A stretch of 64,000 nucleotides of DNA from Bimastos eiseni (taxonomy: Eukaryota; Annelida; Clitellata; Crassiclitellata; Lumbricidae). The DNA lies in NCBI GenBank assembly GCA_959347315.1, contig OY365810.1, forward strand, positions 27,356,585 to 27,420,584, in the 5' to 3' direction. Position numbers and translations under genes: made by a program. Shown here in pieces: positions 30,871-42,145 of this stretch (position 1 is the stretch's first letter; every line of letters begins with the position of its first letter). Under the pieces are notes generated by a model. That model did not search any database. It had not been told where the DNA came from and worked only from the letters and a program-made list of their open reading frames with translations.

Positions 30871-31019
30871 CATTGCATATGATTGATGTACCATGCGATT
30901 TTCTGGCGATTAATCGTTGGCTTTTATCTCGTCTTCGCAGACTATTCGACGAAACACTCTCTCTGCAGAGGGAGTGAGCAGCACACGCCTAGTATACATA
31001 AACTTTACACGCTTATACA

Positions 31020-31072
31020 AAGACTAATATATATATATGTATATATATATGTATACATATATACTGTATACA
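31020..31072. repeat. AT/TG low-complexity array
   Basis: TATATATGTATA-type repeats. Confidence 0.85.
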
Positions 31073-31102
31073 CACGTGTACAGTCAGCAATAACATCATT
31101 GC

Positions 31103-31240
31103 TGGACTACGAGCAGTAGCGGATTTAAGAAATTCAACCAGCCGTCAACATCAATGACACATCGAGACAACGTCCGACAGATTTTAATGAGCCAAGATGT
31201 TTAAGAATAAGAATACCATATGTGATGATGTAGGGAAATA
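31103..31240 (+). repeat. dispersed repeat R, internal part
   Basis: GAGCAGTAGCGGATTTAAGA, ATCAATGACACATCGAGACA and TGATGATGTAGGGAAAT match the reverse complement of 59780-59920. See the foldback copy at 59683-59990. Confidence 0.65.
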
Positions 31241-31269
31241 CGCGTTCACAAACCATTGCAACCGACGGA

Positions 31270-31340
31270 GATATATAATTATATTATATAATATTATATA
31301 ATATATAATATAACGATATATAATTATATATATATACTTT
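31270..31340. repeat. AT-only array
   Basis: ATAATTATATTATATAAT-type low complexity. Confidence 0.9.
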
Positions 31341-31435
31341 TAAAACTGTGTCAACCAATGATCTATAAGATTGGCTATTACCATGCGAATTGGGTGCATA
31401 TTTATGGTAGGTTTGAGTCAGGGATGTCATGAAAC

Positions 31436-31545
31436 ATTTAACGAAACCCATTTAACGAAAATTGTGTATATATAAAGACAGTGTGTGATATCAAAGATCA
31501 TCAACGTCGCCCTCCTCGTTTGGGACTGGTACTGCTGGTCACATG
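31436..31545 (+). repeat. dispersed repeat R, terminal part
   Basis: AACGAAAATTGTGTATATAT then GACAGTGTGTGATATCAAAG, then GTCGCCCTCCTCGTTTGGGA. The same string occurs inverted at 59930-60025. Confidence 0.7.
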
Positions 31546-31639
31546 GTCATCTGGTGTTAATGGTGTCGAAGACATTCCTACCTTCACGACACTCAATACG
31601 TGGTTTACTCTACGCAGGCGTGCACAGCCACACACATAT

Positions 31640-32003
31640 ATATAATTATATATATATATAGTTATATATATATATGATTATATATATATACACAATTATA
31701 TATATATAATTATATATATATAATTATATATATATAATTGTGTATATATATAATTATATATATATATAATTATATATATATATAATTATATATATATAAT
31801 TGTGTATATATATATAATCATATATATATATAATTATATATATATAATTGTGTATATATATATAATTATATATATATAATTGTGTATATATATATAATTA
31901 TATATATATAATTGTATATATATATATATAATTATATAACACACAATTATATATATATATAATTATATATATATAATTATATATATATACACAATTATAT
32001 ATA
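31640..32003. repeat. TATATAATTATA array
   Basis: About 360 bases of self-complementary AT repeats with periodic TTGTG interruptions (ATAATTGTGTATATA). Strong cruciform potential. Confidence 0.92.
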
Positions 32004-32333
32004 GGCTGTGCGTAGTCAGTATGTCGTTTGGTCAGTATGTCATGTGGTCAGCATAGTGGACCATATTTGATTTGGACGGACAGTCTGCTGTATTCTTGTA
32101 ATCGATCTCAGCCCCGTGCTGATATGGAAAGCAAATTATAATTATCAGCAATAAATTATTGCCCCATTAAATATCCATGACCAAGGGGTCAGTACAGGAT
32201 TCACCATCTATTGTGCAATGGCTCAATGGTTGCTGTCTGTTAATCTCTCTCACTTCCTATGTGTTTCTTTGGTTGTCTTAGGCTCTCTCTTCCTATCTCT
32301 ATCTCTCTGTCGCTGTCGCTGTCTATGTCTGTC

Positions 32334-32343
32334 TGTCTGTCTG

Positions 32344-32398
<55 letters not shown>

Positions 32399-32400
32399 CT
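32334..32400. repeat. (CT)n-(TA)n compound microsatellite
   Basis: GTCT and CT repeats joined directly to TA repeats. Confidence 0.9.
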
Positions 32401-32751
32401 GTTGCCCTCCCACGCTGAATGACCCTCGCAATCGTACGCATCCAATCATTGTCCGACAACTGTCTAATGGCGAGATAGAGTCTAAAAGACAATTTCCTCT
32501 GATTAGTAAAGGATAAAAGAACAGCATAACTCTCTCAGCTCACCCTTCTCCTCATCCTCCTCATCCTCCTCATCCTCCTACTTCACCTCCCACTTCTTTT
32601 CCTCTTTGTCTTTCTTCGTTAATATTTCCATCCATAATTAGGCTCTATGTCCCTCTTTGCCCATAATTCTATGTTCAGGGCAATATGTAGATCTCCGAAG
32701 TTCGACGCACTTAACATAATTTTCTTTCTACTTTCATATTACACTTAAATA

Positions 32752-33272
32752 TGCATACATACACACATGCATACATACATACACACATGCATACATACAT
32801 ACACACATGCATACATACATACACACATGCATACATACATACACACATGCATACATACATACACACATGCATACATACATACACACATGCATACATACAT
32901 ACACACATGCATACATACATACACACATGCATACATACATACACACATGCATACATACATACACACATGCATACATACATACACACATGCATACATACAT
33001 ACACACATGCATACATACATACACACATGCATACATACATACACACATGCATACATACATACACACATGCATACATACATACACACATGCATACATACAT
33101 ACACACATGCATACATACATACACACATGCATACATACATACACACATGCATACATACATACACACATGCATACATACATACACACATGCATACATACAT
33201 ACACACATGCATACATACATACACACATGCATACATACATACACACATGCATACATACATACACACATGCAT
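32752..33272. repeat. 20 bp minisatellite, ~26 perfect copies
   Basis: The unit ACACACATGCATACATACAT repeats without a visible substitution from 32761 to about 33260, then decays at the right edge. Several long ORFs in all frames exist only because 20 bp periods cycle through frames without a stop. Confidence 0.97.
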
Positions 33273-33469
33273 ACACACATACACGCATACATACATTGGC
33301 GCTTATATACATGCGTAGGCCGACGTCTATATACATACATAGATGTATAAATAAACACATATATAGGCCTACACGCGTACATATATCTACTACATAGGCC
33401 TACATGGACATATTAATTTTGCTCATTATAAAGCTGTCTTTTGGCGCTTCAATGAATCAAGGTGTTGCA

Positions 33470-33560
33470 GTTTAGTGACACTGTGTGATAACAGAGATCA
33501 TTAGCGTCGCCCTCCTCCTTTGTCCAGGCCTGGGACTGGCACTGCTGGACTGCAAGCATG
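33470..33560 (+). repeat. dispersed repeat R, terminal part
   Basis: GACACTGTGTGATAACAGAG, GTCGCCCTCCTCCTTTG and GGGACTGGCACTGCTGGACT match the ends of the foldback at 59683-59990. Confidence 0.7.
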
Positions 33561-33869
33561 CAGTGTCGGAATTTTATGAATCAAGAAAGCAAACAAAATG
33601 CCTCTTAAAGAAGTACTCCAACATGTTCAAAGTTACCGAGCATCGATTGCGTTGGAATGAATGCGATTCGAGGAACTGTTCTCAGTATTCTCCTCCTTTC
33701 TTTCCATAGTCCTACGCTCCATCGATCTCTTCATTTCCACGCTGGCTATCTCCCCACCCAGCGCCCATTCACTCTCTTTCTCTTTCACTCTGTCATGGTG
33801 AATAGGTTTGGCCATCTTTGTCCATGTGTGGATGTCACCACACGTGTGTGTATGGCTGTGCACGAGTGT

Positions 33870-34180
33870 TTGTCCCTCTCCCTTTCCCTCTCCCCATCCC
33901 TATCTCTCTCCTCTCCTTCTCTCTCTCTCCCTTTTCCTCTCGCTCTCCCTCTCCCTTTCTATCTACATCTCCCTTCCCTTTGCCCTCCCTCCCCTCCCTC
34001 TCCCTTTTTAGCTTCTCCTCCCTCTCCCTCTTCCTCCTTCTCGACTTATCCTTCTCTTTCTTGTTCTTATTGTTCCTCTTCTTGTTCATCTCCTCCTCAT
34101 TCTAATCTCCCTCTCCTCCTTCTCCATTTCCGTCTCCTTCTCTATTTCCTTCTTCTTCTCCGCCTCATCTTTTGGTTTTC
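33870..34180. repeat. polypyrimidine (CTCCCT)n tract
   Basis: Almost purely C and T on the plus strand. Ser/Pro/Leu-rich ORFs here are composition artefacts. Confidence 0.85.
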
Positions 34181-34687
34181 ATCTACTTCGTCTTCATCTA
34201 CTTCTTCTTTATGCTCTGCGTCTCCCAATGACCGCCCATGCGATCGAAACCCTGAGGTCCGATCGTGACCCGATCTGCTTCGCACCTCTGCTTCCTCTCC
34301 CCCACCTTTTCTTCCCGCCAGACGACCCCTTCCTCCTTCCGAGTTCCACCCGACCTTCCATCTCTCCATCTCTTCTCCTCCGTATCCCGTTCTATCCCAA
34401 CGCCCCATCGACCAGATAACCGCCGCTATTATCGCCACATCATCCGTCGACGTCTATGCAACCACCACCTATCCCGTCGACCAGCGCGCGTCCTCATTTC
34501 CGGTGGCCGAATGAAAGCGACCTCTGCAGTCACTTTTGAGCGGCGCTGCCTTTAACAGCAGCGATGGTCGGTCGATGCACGCTGTCCGCCGTAAATTAAC
34601 TGGACGGAGCTGACCGCTGACCCTCACGGGGGCGCAGATGTCCCCCGTGCCCCCTCCGGCGATGCTGCTGCCGCCGCAGATAAACGG
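34181..34687. other. GC-rich intergenic, no gene seen
   Basis: Higher GC and CpG than average with open frames on both strands, but no splice-bounded coding segment can be chosen. Confidence 0.3.
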
Positions 34688-34785
34688 GTGAATTTATGGC
34701 TTTTAAAATACACGATGCCTGCGAGCGATGGATAATGAGGGGGTCTTTTAGCATCTGGACGACATTCAATGCACCGTATTATTTG
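34688..34785. repeat. duplicated ~100 bp block, copy 1
   Basis: GTGAATTTATGGCTTTTAAAA, ACACGATGCCTGC, CTTTTAGCA and ATGCACC.GT.ATTT recur in the same order at 35499-35603, with about 75-80% similarity by eye. Confidence 0.7.
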
Positions 34786-34979
34786 GCCGATCCTCACTCG
34801 CCGCCCCATCCCAGCCTATGTATCACGATGATGAGGAGGAGAATGAGAAGGTTGATGATGAGGAGGAGGAAGTGCTGGCGCCAAATAAATCGATCCGAAA
34901 CAGCGATTATCAGACGACAGTCTCTGCCAGTTCATCATTTCCTCATACGATGCTCAGCATATCATTATCAAATGCCAAT

Positions 34980-34980
<1 letters not shown>

Positions 34981-35013
<33 letters not shown>
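34981..35013. repeat. (CAG)n microsatellite
   Basis: About ten CAG units. An ORF reading poly-Ala or poly-Ser through it is not otherwise supported. Confidence 0.9.
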
Positions 35014-35498
35014 GTGGTTGCAGTAGGCAATAGTTGTGATGATGATGATGATATACTGCTACTAATAATTCCACCACAACTAGTTGTCTTGGAGGTAATA
35101 GTTGTATTGGTGGTTGCAGTCGTGGCAATGTTAGTGGTGGTGGTAGTGGTGGCGGCGGCATTATACCACGGAAGTATTGGGAGTGGTTGTGGTGGCAGTA
35201 GGATTAGTAGTATCATAAGGCTAATATAGGTACTTAGCCAGGACACTGAAGAATGATAGTGATGGCGAAGCTAACGATGGGCGCTGCGTTATTAGGTGAA
35301 CAAACCACGCAGCAACACATACACACGAAATAGACCCTGAGGTTATAGTAGTAATGGTTAAAGTAAGTGAAAATAATGGCAACACTAATCTCCGCTGCAT
35401 TGCAATCTTTAGGCCAAAATCAGGCGTTTTGCTGTTTTAGCTTGGACTCTGTTTGTAACAAAACAACCTACTATTGATGCCGTAATTCTGCAATCCAG
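35014..35498. other. GTGG/GAT-rich intergenic
   Basis: Imperfect trinucleotide-rich DNA (GATGATGAT, GGTGGTGGTAG). No gene seen. Confidence 0.4.
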
Positions 35499-35603
35499 GT
35501 GAATTTATTTATGGCTTTTAAAAGACACGATGCCTGCAAGCAACGGATTTAATGAGGTGCACTTTTAGCAGAATTATGAGCATTTGATGCACCTTGTTAT
35601 TTG
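35499..35603. repeat. duplicated ~100 bp block, copy 2
   Basis: Direct-orientation partner of 34688-34785. Confidence 0.7.
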
Positions 35604-37435
35604 ATTCTAGAATGTGTCTTCAAGCCTATAGACGTGATCTTCGGAAACCTCTGGGTATATCACTAGATTTATAAGCAGCTATTAGTTTCGTAGATTTAAT
35701 GTTCTCTGCACCCCCTTTTTACCTCCTCCTACTTCCCTTATTCTATCTTTCCCTTCCTTCGCCTGTCTCTTATAATCTTAACTATTCTATGTAGACCCTA
35801 CCTCATCCAGCTTCTCTTCCTCAGCTCGTGAATATGCTGGTGATCTGCCACATCTGCACTTTTAATGTAGTATCCTTCTCTTACTCCATTTCCTCCTCTT
35901 CCACCGCTCCTCGTCTCCCTCGCCTCTTCCTATTCCTCCCGTTATCGCCCATTCTCCGAGTATTCCTTGTCACGAAAACGCGCTATATGGTTTAATGCCT
36001 TTGCTTATCAGCCGCATACTTTAATTTCCGGTCCCACACTAGATGATGATGGACTGTGCAGTGTGCAAACGCAACGGAGGAGAAAGAATCCGACTTTTGA
36101 AAATGAGGGTCTGAAGTCAGTTGCTATGTGACAAAGAAGCCCTAGAAGAATTAGAAGAATTCGAAAGAAATTTTGGCTAAACAGATTCGAGAAACGACGG
36201 GCCTTTAGAGCTACTGGATGCATAACCACCGAAGATAGTGGTGGGATGCTAATGGCTCAACTGAGTTGCTGGAGAGATGCTCAACCAGTAAATCGAGTTA
36301 TATTGTGGCATACATACCTTAGCTACTGTGGGTACACCTATCGCAGATACTGGTGATAGTTCATGCCTACTGGAGCTACATCAACTATATGTGCCGGCGA
36401 TATATGAGGTGCTAAGCACTGGATAGGAACTGGACACCAAAGAACTCCCGGGGAATTTTCAACTAATTGATGAGAAGTGTCACGAAACAACTGCCGAACT
36501 TATTATCTTTTTCGACGGCTACGGATGAAAGCTCATCGCAGTCAAGCGTGTCGGCAGTGGTTGATTTGATTAGTGGAGGAGATGAACGCCGTTGAGATAT
36601 AGCCGTCGCTGCCTTAGTCATCAGCAACTTCAGTGTGACATTGCTCTGCGCTTATGTCTGCGCTCGCTGTGCTATCGTTTAAGACATGTACGACGGCGGA
36701 GGCTAGTTAGTACAACAACGGGGCTTTGTAAATAAGATGTTGCAAGTTACTGTAGACAAAGCAGAGGGAACAACGGAAAACAGAAGCTCGGATTTGTTGT
36801 CAATTATACGTAACCCATTTCTCGACACTCCTCCTCCTCCCATTCCTCTGCTCCAATTTTCCTCCTCCCTTCTTTTGGACGCGTACTCCCTCTTTCCTCA
36901 TCTAGTCGTCGTCTAGTCCTCTAAGCGTTTCCCCGGTGGTTCGTATCTGCATCTGTCGGCGACTGGCCGCATTAGTCGGCTTTAATGAAATTCCCTTCAG
37001 TGTTTCCCGTCTTTCTCCTGAGTTATGTCGGCCTTCGAAGCATCGTCCAGCATCCCGCATCACTTCGACCGCCACTGCCAGTAGCAGCAGCCGAGGAGCA
37101 GAGGGAGAGCGGCGGTCGTAGCTAATGAATAGTTTCGCGTCTCATTGTATTCTAGTTATCCAGGCATCGGCCAAATTGGTCGACGCCTAAACGTTTTTCA
37201 AACTGACAACGAGGCACATCCATCGCATCGCCGCCTCCGCCCAAATGGCCACCGGGTCAGCTCCTCAGGCAGGGCATGCTGGGCCACGGACACACGGGGA
37301 GATAAGAAGGAACACGGTTACGGACACACAAGGAGACAGGCAAGGACACGGACACATGACGAACCAGAGCGACTTACGGTTGAACAGATGTAAAAGATGG
37401 AACGATGAAAGACGGGGGAGAGTGGAGGTGCAAAC
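35604..37435. other. intergenic, no gene seen
   Basis: Mixed DNA with pyrimidine-rich patches (35700-35760, 35870-35950, 36820-36900). Short ORFs only. Confidence 0.4.
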
Positions 37436-37750
37436 AGACAGACAAGGATAAGCGACAGACAGACAGACAGGCAGACAGACACACGGACGGACGGGCATAC
37501 AGAGGACAGACAGATAGACAGAGAGACAGATAGATAGACAGACAGACGGACAGACACAATCACACAGTCACACAGACACATAGCAGGCATACAGGCACGT
37601 CGACAGACATTTAGCTAATATGAGAGAGAAGGACAATCATTTAACAAGGGATATACACAGAGCGACATAGATAGAGAGAGAGAGACAGAGACAGACAGAC
37701 AGAGAGAGAGACAGAAAGACAGACAGAGAGAGAGAGAGACGAACGAGGAC
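37436..37750. repeat. (GACA)n/(GAGA)n array
   Basis: Imperfect ACAG, GACA and AGAG tetranucleotides over about 300 bases. Confidence 0.88.
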
Positions 37751-38039
37751 TGGATGGATAGGCAAGCGGACAGAAGCGACGCGGGATCTATATGCTGAAT
37801 AATGATGGGCCAGCAGCGATGGAGATGGATAGGAATTGAACGGAAGGGTTGGAGTGGGTAGGGAAGAGGGAGACGGATAATGGAGTGGGGTGGGTGGAGA
37901 AGAGGGAGACGGTAGGTGGGGTGGGAAGAGGGGCATCAGCAGCCGACTAATGACATGCGGACTTATTGAAAATTCAGCCGAGAAACGTTGATGGATTGGG
38001 TTGGGGTCTCTTTGAATGTCGGTCGCGCTCTCACAGCCT

Positions 38040-38368
38040 CCGATAACGGTGGCTCCTGCTGCTCCCCTTCCTCCTCCGCTGTCTCATTCCCATGACCCTT
38101 CTACTTCTACTCTTATTCCTCCTCACTCTTCCTTCGCCACTTCTTCCTTCTCCTACACTTCTTCTCTTTACCCCCTCTTCCTCTTTCTACTTCTGCGCCT
38201 CCAAATCTTCCTCCTCCTCTTCCTCCTTCCCTTCATACGCCTTCCTCATTTTCTCATCTTCCTCCTCCTCCTTCTCTTCCTGTTCATCAATTCCTTCATA
38301 CTCTCCGTTCTCCTTCTCCACTTTCTACACCTCCTTCTTCTTCTCATCTTCCTCCTCCTCCTCCTCCT

Positions 38369-38399
<31 letters not shown>

Positions 38400-38530
38400 T
38401 ACCTCCACGTCTTCATACCCCTCTTCCTTCTCCTCCTTCTTCTCATCTTCTAACACCTTCTCCTCCTTTTCATCTCCCTCCTTCCTCCTCTTTTCCTCCT
38501 CCCATCTTCATATTCCTCGTCCTGCTATTC
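38040..38530. repeat. polypyrimidine (CTT/CCT)n tract
   Basis: About 490 bases nearly all pyrimidine, including a clean (CTT)n run at about 38370-38398. Confidence 0.88.
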
Positions 38531-38696
38531 CTCCTATTCCGTCTCAACCCTTTGTCGTCGTGGTCGTCGTCTGCTTTATACCGTAGACAGCATCAGGCAA
38601 TCCATCCATCGGTCCATCCATGGCAGCACCACAGAGGCAGGCGACGAAGGCACGACGCACGCAGACGACGACCGCACGGCGCTCTCGCCAACTTGG

Positions 38697-38723
38697 TGTA
38701 TATATATATATATATATATATAC
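38697..38723. repeat. (TA)n microsatellite
   Basis: About 13 TA units. Confidence 0.95.
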
Positions 38724-39278
38724 ATATTCCGTTGTACGGACGGAGCGATGAGCGGCCGGTGGTCATCGTTTGGCGCCTCCAGCGAGCCTTCTCTTGCGAC
38801 GGCGCAGAGGGATAGAGAAGGAGGATGCGGAAGTGGAGATGATGGTGTCCGATCGGAAGGAAGTCTTTGCTGAGGAGGCGCCGACGGCGGGAGAAGGTGT
38901 TGCTGAAGACGTTCTCATGGCAACGGGGCGTCGCATCTCAACGCACCTATTCTTCGCTTCCGTTGTTGTATGTATGACGTCGATGCCAACGCAGGTCTCT
39001 TCCGACGTCAAGTCGCAAGGTATTTTGGGATATCTGGAACGTCTGTCTGTAAGATAATTAATAATTGTAGCGCGTGAGGTCGAGTGTCGGAGACTGTGCT
39101 TTCTCAGCCGCTGGTCCGCGATGTCGGAACGGTCTCCCACTTACTGTTAGATTGGCCGACTCAGTATACTATCAACTTATCTAAAACTGTTTTCTAAGGC
39201 TCTGACTTTCGTTTTTGGTTTCGTTTTAGGTGCTCGTGTACTGGTTAGGACCGCGTTTACGGCGCCTTATAAATCGGC
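38724..39278. other. intergenic, GC-moderate, no firm gene
   Basis: Open frames on both strands (38763-39140 minus, 38770-39057 plus) overlap each other. Neither shows a domain or splice context. Confidence 0.3.
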
Positions 39279-39284
39279 GTTGTT

Positions 39285-40131
39285 ATTATTAGTGTTATTA
39301 TTAGTGTTATTATTAGTGTTATTATTAGTGTTATTATAAGTGTTGTTATTAGTGTTATTATTAGTGTTATTATTAGTGTTATTATTAGTGTTATTATTAG
39401 TGTTATTATTAGTGTTATTATTAGTGTTTATTATTAGTGTTATTATTAGTGTTATTATTAGTGTTATTATTAGTGTTATTATTAGTGTTATTATTAGTGT
39501 TATTATTAGTGTTATTATTAGTGTTATTATTAGTGTTATTATTAGTGTTATTATTAGTGTTATTATTAGTGTTATTATTAGTGTTATTATTAGTGTTATT
39601 ATTAGTGTTATTATTAGTGTTATTATTAGTGTTATTATTAGTGTTATTATTAGTGTTATTATTAGTGTTATTATTAGTGTTATTATTAGTGTTATTATTA
39701 GTGTTATTATTAGTGTTATTATTAGTGTTATTATTAGTGTTATTATTAGTGTTATTATTAGTGTTATTATTAGTGTTATTATTAGTGTTATTATTAGTGT
39801 TATTATTAGTGTTATTATTAGTGTTATTATTAGTGTTATTATTAGTGTTATTATTAGTGTTATTATTAGTGTTATTATTAGTGTTATTATTAGTGTTATT
39901 ATTAGTGTTATTATTAGTGTTATTATTAGTGTTATTATTAGTGTTATTATTAGTGTTATTATTAGTGTTATTATTAGTGTTATTATTAGTGTTATTATTA
40001 GTGTTATTATTAGTGTTATTATTAGTGTTATTATTAGTGTTATTATTAGTGTTATTATTAGTGTTATTATTAGTGTTATTATTAGTGTTATTATTAGTGT
40101 TATTATTAGTGTTATTATTAGTGTTATTATA
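39285..40131. repeat. 12 bp satellite (TTATTATTAGTG)n, ~70 copies
   Basis: Near-perfect array of a 12 bp unit. Variants are few: TTATAAGTG TTG near 39336 and a one-base insertion near 39428. Because the period is a multiple of 3 and the unit lacks stops in several frames, long artefactual ORFs of Leu-Val, Ile-Ser-Val or Asn-Thr repeats run through it. The left flank CGCCTTATAAATCGGCGTTG resembles a LINE 3' end, so the array may have grown from a retroelement tail (inference). Confidence 0.95.
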
Positions 40132-40139
40132 GCGCCCTT

Positions 40140-41040
40140 TTAGAGACACTTCCAAAACCATGCACACGTGACTGCTTAACAGATAAAAAGGTGTTTTAAA
40201 GGAGCTTATGCACAGGGTCAAACACAGTTCGATATCAAATAATCAGACTGTATATAGCGCCAATTAGAGATTCCTATCTGATTATGAGGAACTGCTACAG
40301 TAACGAAACGTTGTTGAGAGAGTGGAAGATGGCAGACCTCAGCACCAACCAACAACACTTCCACATAAATTTTATATAATTTCTTATCATAATTGTATAC
40401 CTACGGCGCCCTATCGGAACAGCGGAAATGTCATTTTCACACGAGGAACGGGGCTTCGAACTCCACGTATACATGTATGTATGTATGCATTGATAATACA
40501 TCTGGCCATTAATATTGTGGCAGCGAAAACAAGTTTACCTAACAGTGAGGATCTAAGCTGCAGGTGCGACTCAATGTGGGGTTAAGTAACCGTTAAGATG
40601 TGCTCGAACGGATTTCAGACAAGGACACAGACCAGTCGGATGTCTGTCAAAGTCTAAGCCACGAGAAACGCAGCGAATAATGTAGTGACTGTTATAGGCT
40701 GCATGATTTGCAATGGTCAGAAGGCGTCAGATGACCAGATGGACACTCAATGTCACTGTGGTAATATTGTTTGCATAATGATAAACTTATTTAGCGCCGC
40801 TCGACATAACGCCCCAACCTTGGATTCAAGAGTACATAATTTTATGATCCTATAGTGTTTATCTACAACTATACTGTTCTCTGTTGAGCTCAAACTGGCA
40901 TAATGGATAATAGGACGTATCTGCTTATTCGTGCTCATGCATAATCATAATAATTATTATAATAATATAGTTAAGTTTGTAAGCTAGCTTGATACAGTGC
41001 GTGTTCAATACAAACAAGTGTATGTGGAGCTCTAAATTCC
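40140..41040. other. intergenic, no gene seen
   Basis: Contains tail-like motifs TATATAGCGCC (about 40254) and TTATTTAGCGCC (about 40787). No gene. Confidence 0.4.
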
Positions 41041-41045
41041 ATCTC

Positions 41046-41093
41046 TTTCTTCTTCTTCTTCTTCTTCTTCTTCTTCTTCTTCTTCATCATCAG
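41046..41093. repeat. (CTT)n microsatellite
   Basis: About 12 TTC units followed by ATCATCAG. Confidence 0.93.
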
Positions 41094-41149
41094 TAGTATG
41101 GTATATACACTGCTGCAACATCCTATTGACGAGTCTGACGACTTGTCAA

Positions 41150-41390
41150 CTAAATCGAGCGTGGGCGATGCTTACTTAATTAACTCTGCTGCCAGTCTCA
41201 TCAATGGCTGGACGCCATCTGCTCCAGTCATTGATCAACAATCATGGTTAAAGTAAATGTACGGCGTGATGAGCGCCTTGCATGGCTGCCGACAGTAAAA
41301 TTCGATTTCTATGATAACTTGCCATCATCATCTGTTCATACTGTACCTGTAATTACTCTGCAGTTTGTCAGTTTCAAATAAAACGAAGAT
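41150..41390 (+). repeat. dispersed repeat with TGGCTGCCGACAGTAAAATT
   Basis: TGGCTGCCGACAGT followed by AAAATTCGATTTCTATGAT is matched on the minus strand near 9070-9110 and more loosely on the plus strand near 45815-45870. Confidence 0.5.
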
Positions 41391-41966
41391 ATCTGTTACA
41401 TAATTTATTAGTCTCGTAGTCTTACACGACATTTCGCGGATGTTCCTTCTCTGTCTTTGGACCCACTGCATTCAACAGTTTCCCTCCGACCATGTGAAGA
41501 ACGGAAATGGAGATATTAGAATCATAAAATATGAACACGCGGCTTTTAAGGCTTTTATTGAGTTTTCAACTCCTGTATACGTACAGCACTCACTCCTACG
41601 GTCTTGGTTTAACCATTATTATTATTTTTTGCCTGGAGGTACTTTGTTCCCCAGAGGCTTAGAGATTATTAATATAGAGATTCAATTGTCTGTAGGGTCA
41701 GGCCTCGTCTTCTGGGGTCAACGGAAAGGTGCCTATAAAAGCGACTAGGCTGTAGCAATAAGAATATTAATGGAATAATAATAATATTAATAATAATATA
41801 ATTAATAGTAATTATTATCATAAATTTATTTTTCCGTGAACCAACGGACATGGATATAGACTCGTTAGCACATTGTTATTATGCTCAAAAGTCAATCAGA
41901 TTGTAGTGCCACTATAGTTCCATTCTGAGAATGGGATGCCTCTTGAAGCTAGAACTGACATAGAGT

Positions 41967-41967
<1 letters not shown>

Positions 41968-41997
<30 letters not shown>

Positions 41998-42045
41998 TAT
42001 TACTATTATTATTATTACTACTATTATTACTATTATTACTATTAC

Positions 42046-42129
<84 letters not shown>
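41968..42129. repeat. (ATT)n microsatellite, retroelement tail
   Basis: About 160 bases of ATT with some ACT units. It sits exactly at the 3' end of the minus-strand retroelement fragment at 42146-43060. Confidence 0.93.
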
Positions 42130-42145
42130 GGTCTTCAATGTTAAT

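Noticed and set aside
32711..33397. Several 180-220 codon ORFs of His/Tyr/Thr or Cys/Met/Val repeats
   Set aside because: They translate a perfect 20 bp minisatellite in every frame; no real coding signal.
33657..34438. Ser/Pro/Leu-rich ORFs up to 203 codons
   Set aside because: Composition artefact of the polypyrimidine tract.
34696..35246. ORFs of 92-177 codons with poly-Ala/Val or poly-Ser/Thr
   Set aside because: They translate CAG and GTGG/GAT simple repeats.
38016..38586. Ser/Leu/Phe-rich ORFs up to 164 codons
   Set aside because: Same reason; CTT/CCT low complexity.
39340..40221. 230-267 codon ORFs of Leu-Val, Ile-Ser-Val or Asn-Thr repeats
   Set aside because: The 12 bp satellite has no stop in several frames; antifreeze- or silk-like appearance is coincidental.
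41896..42138. Poly-Ile and poly-Asn ORFs
   Set aside because: Translations of the (ATT)n tract.
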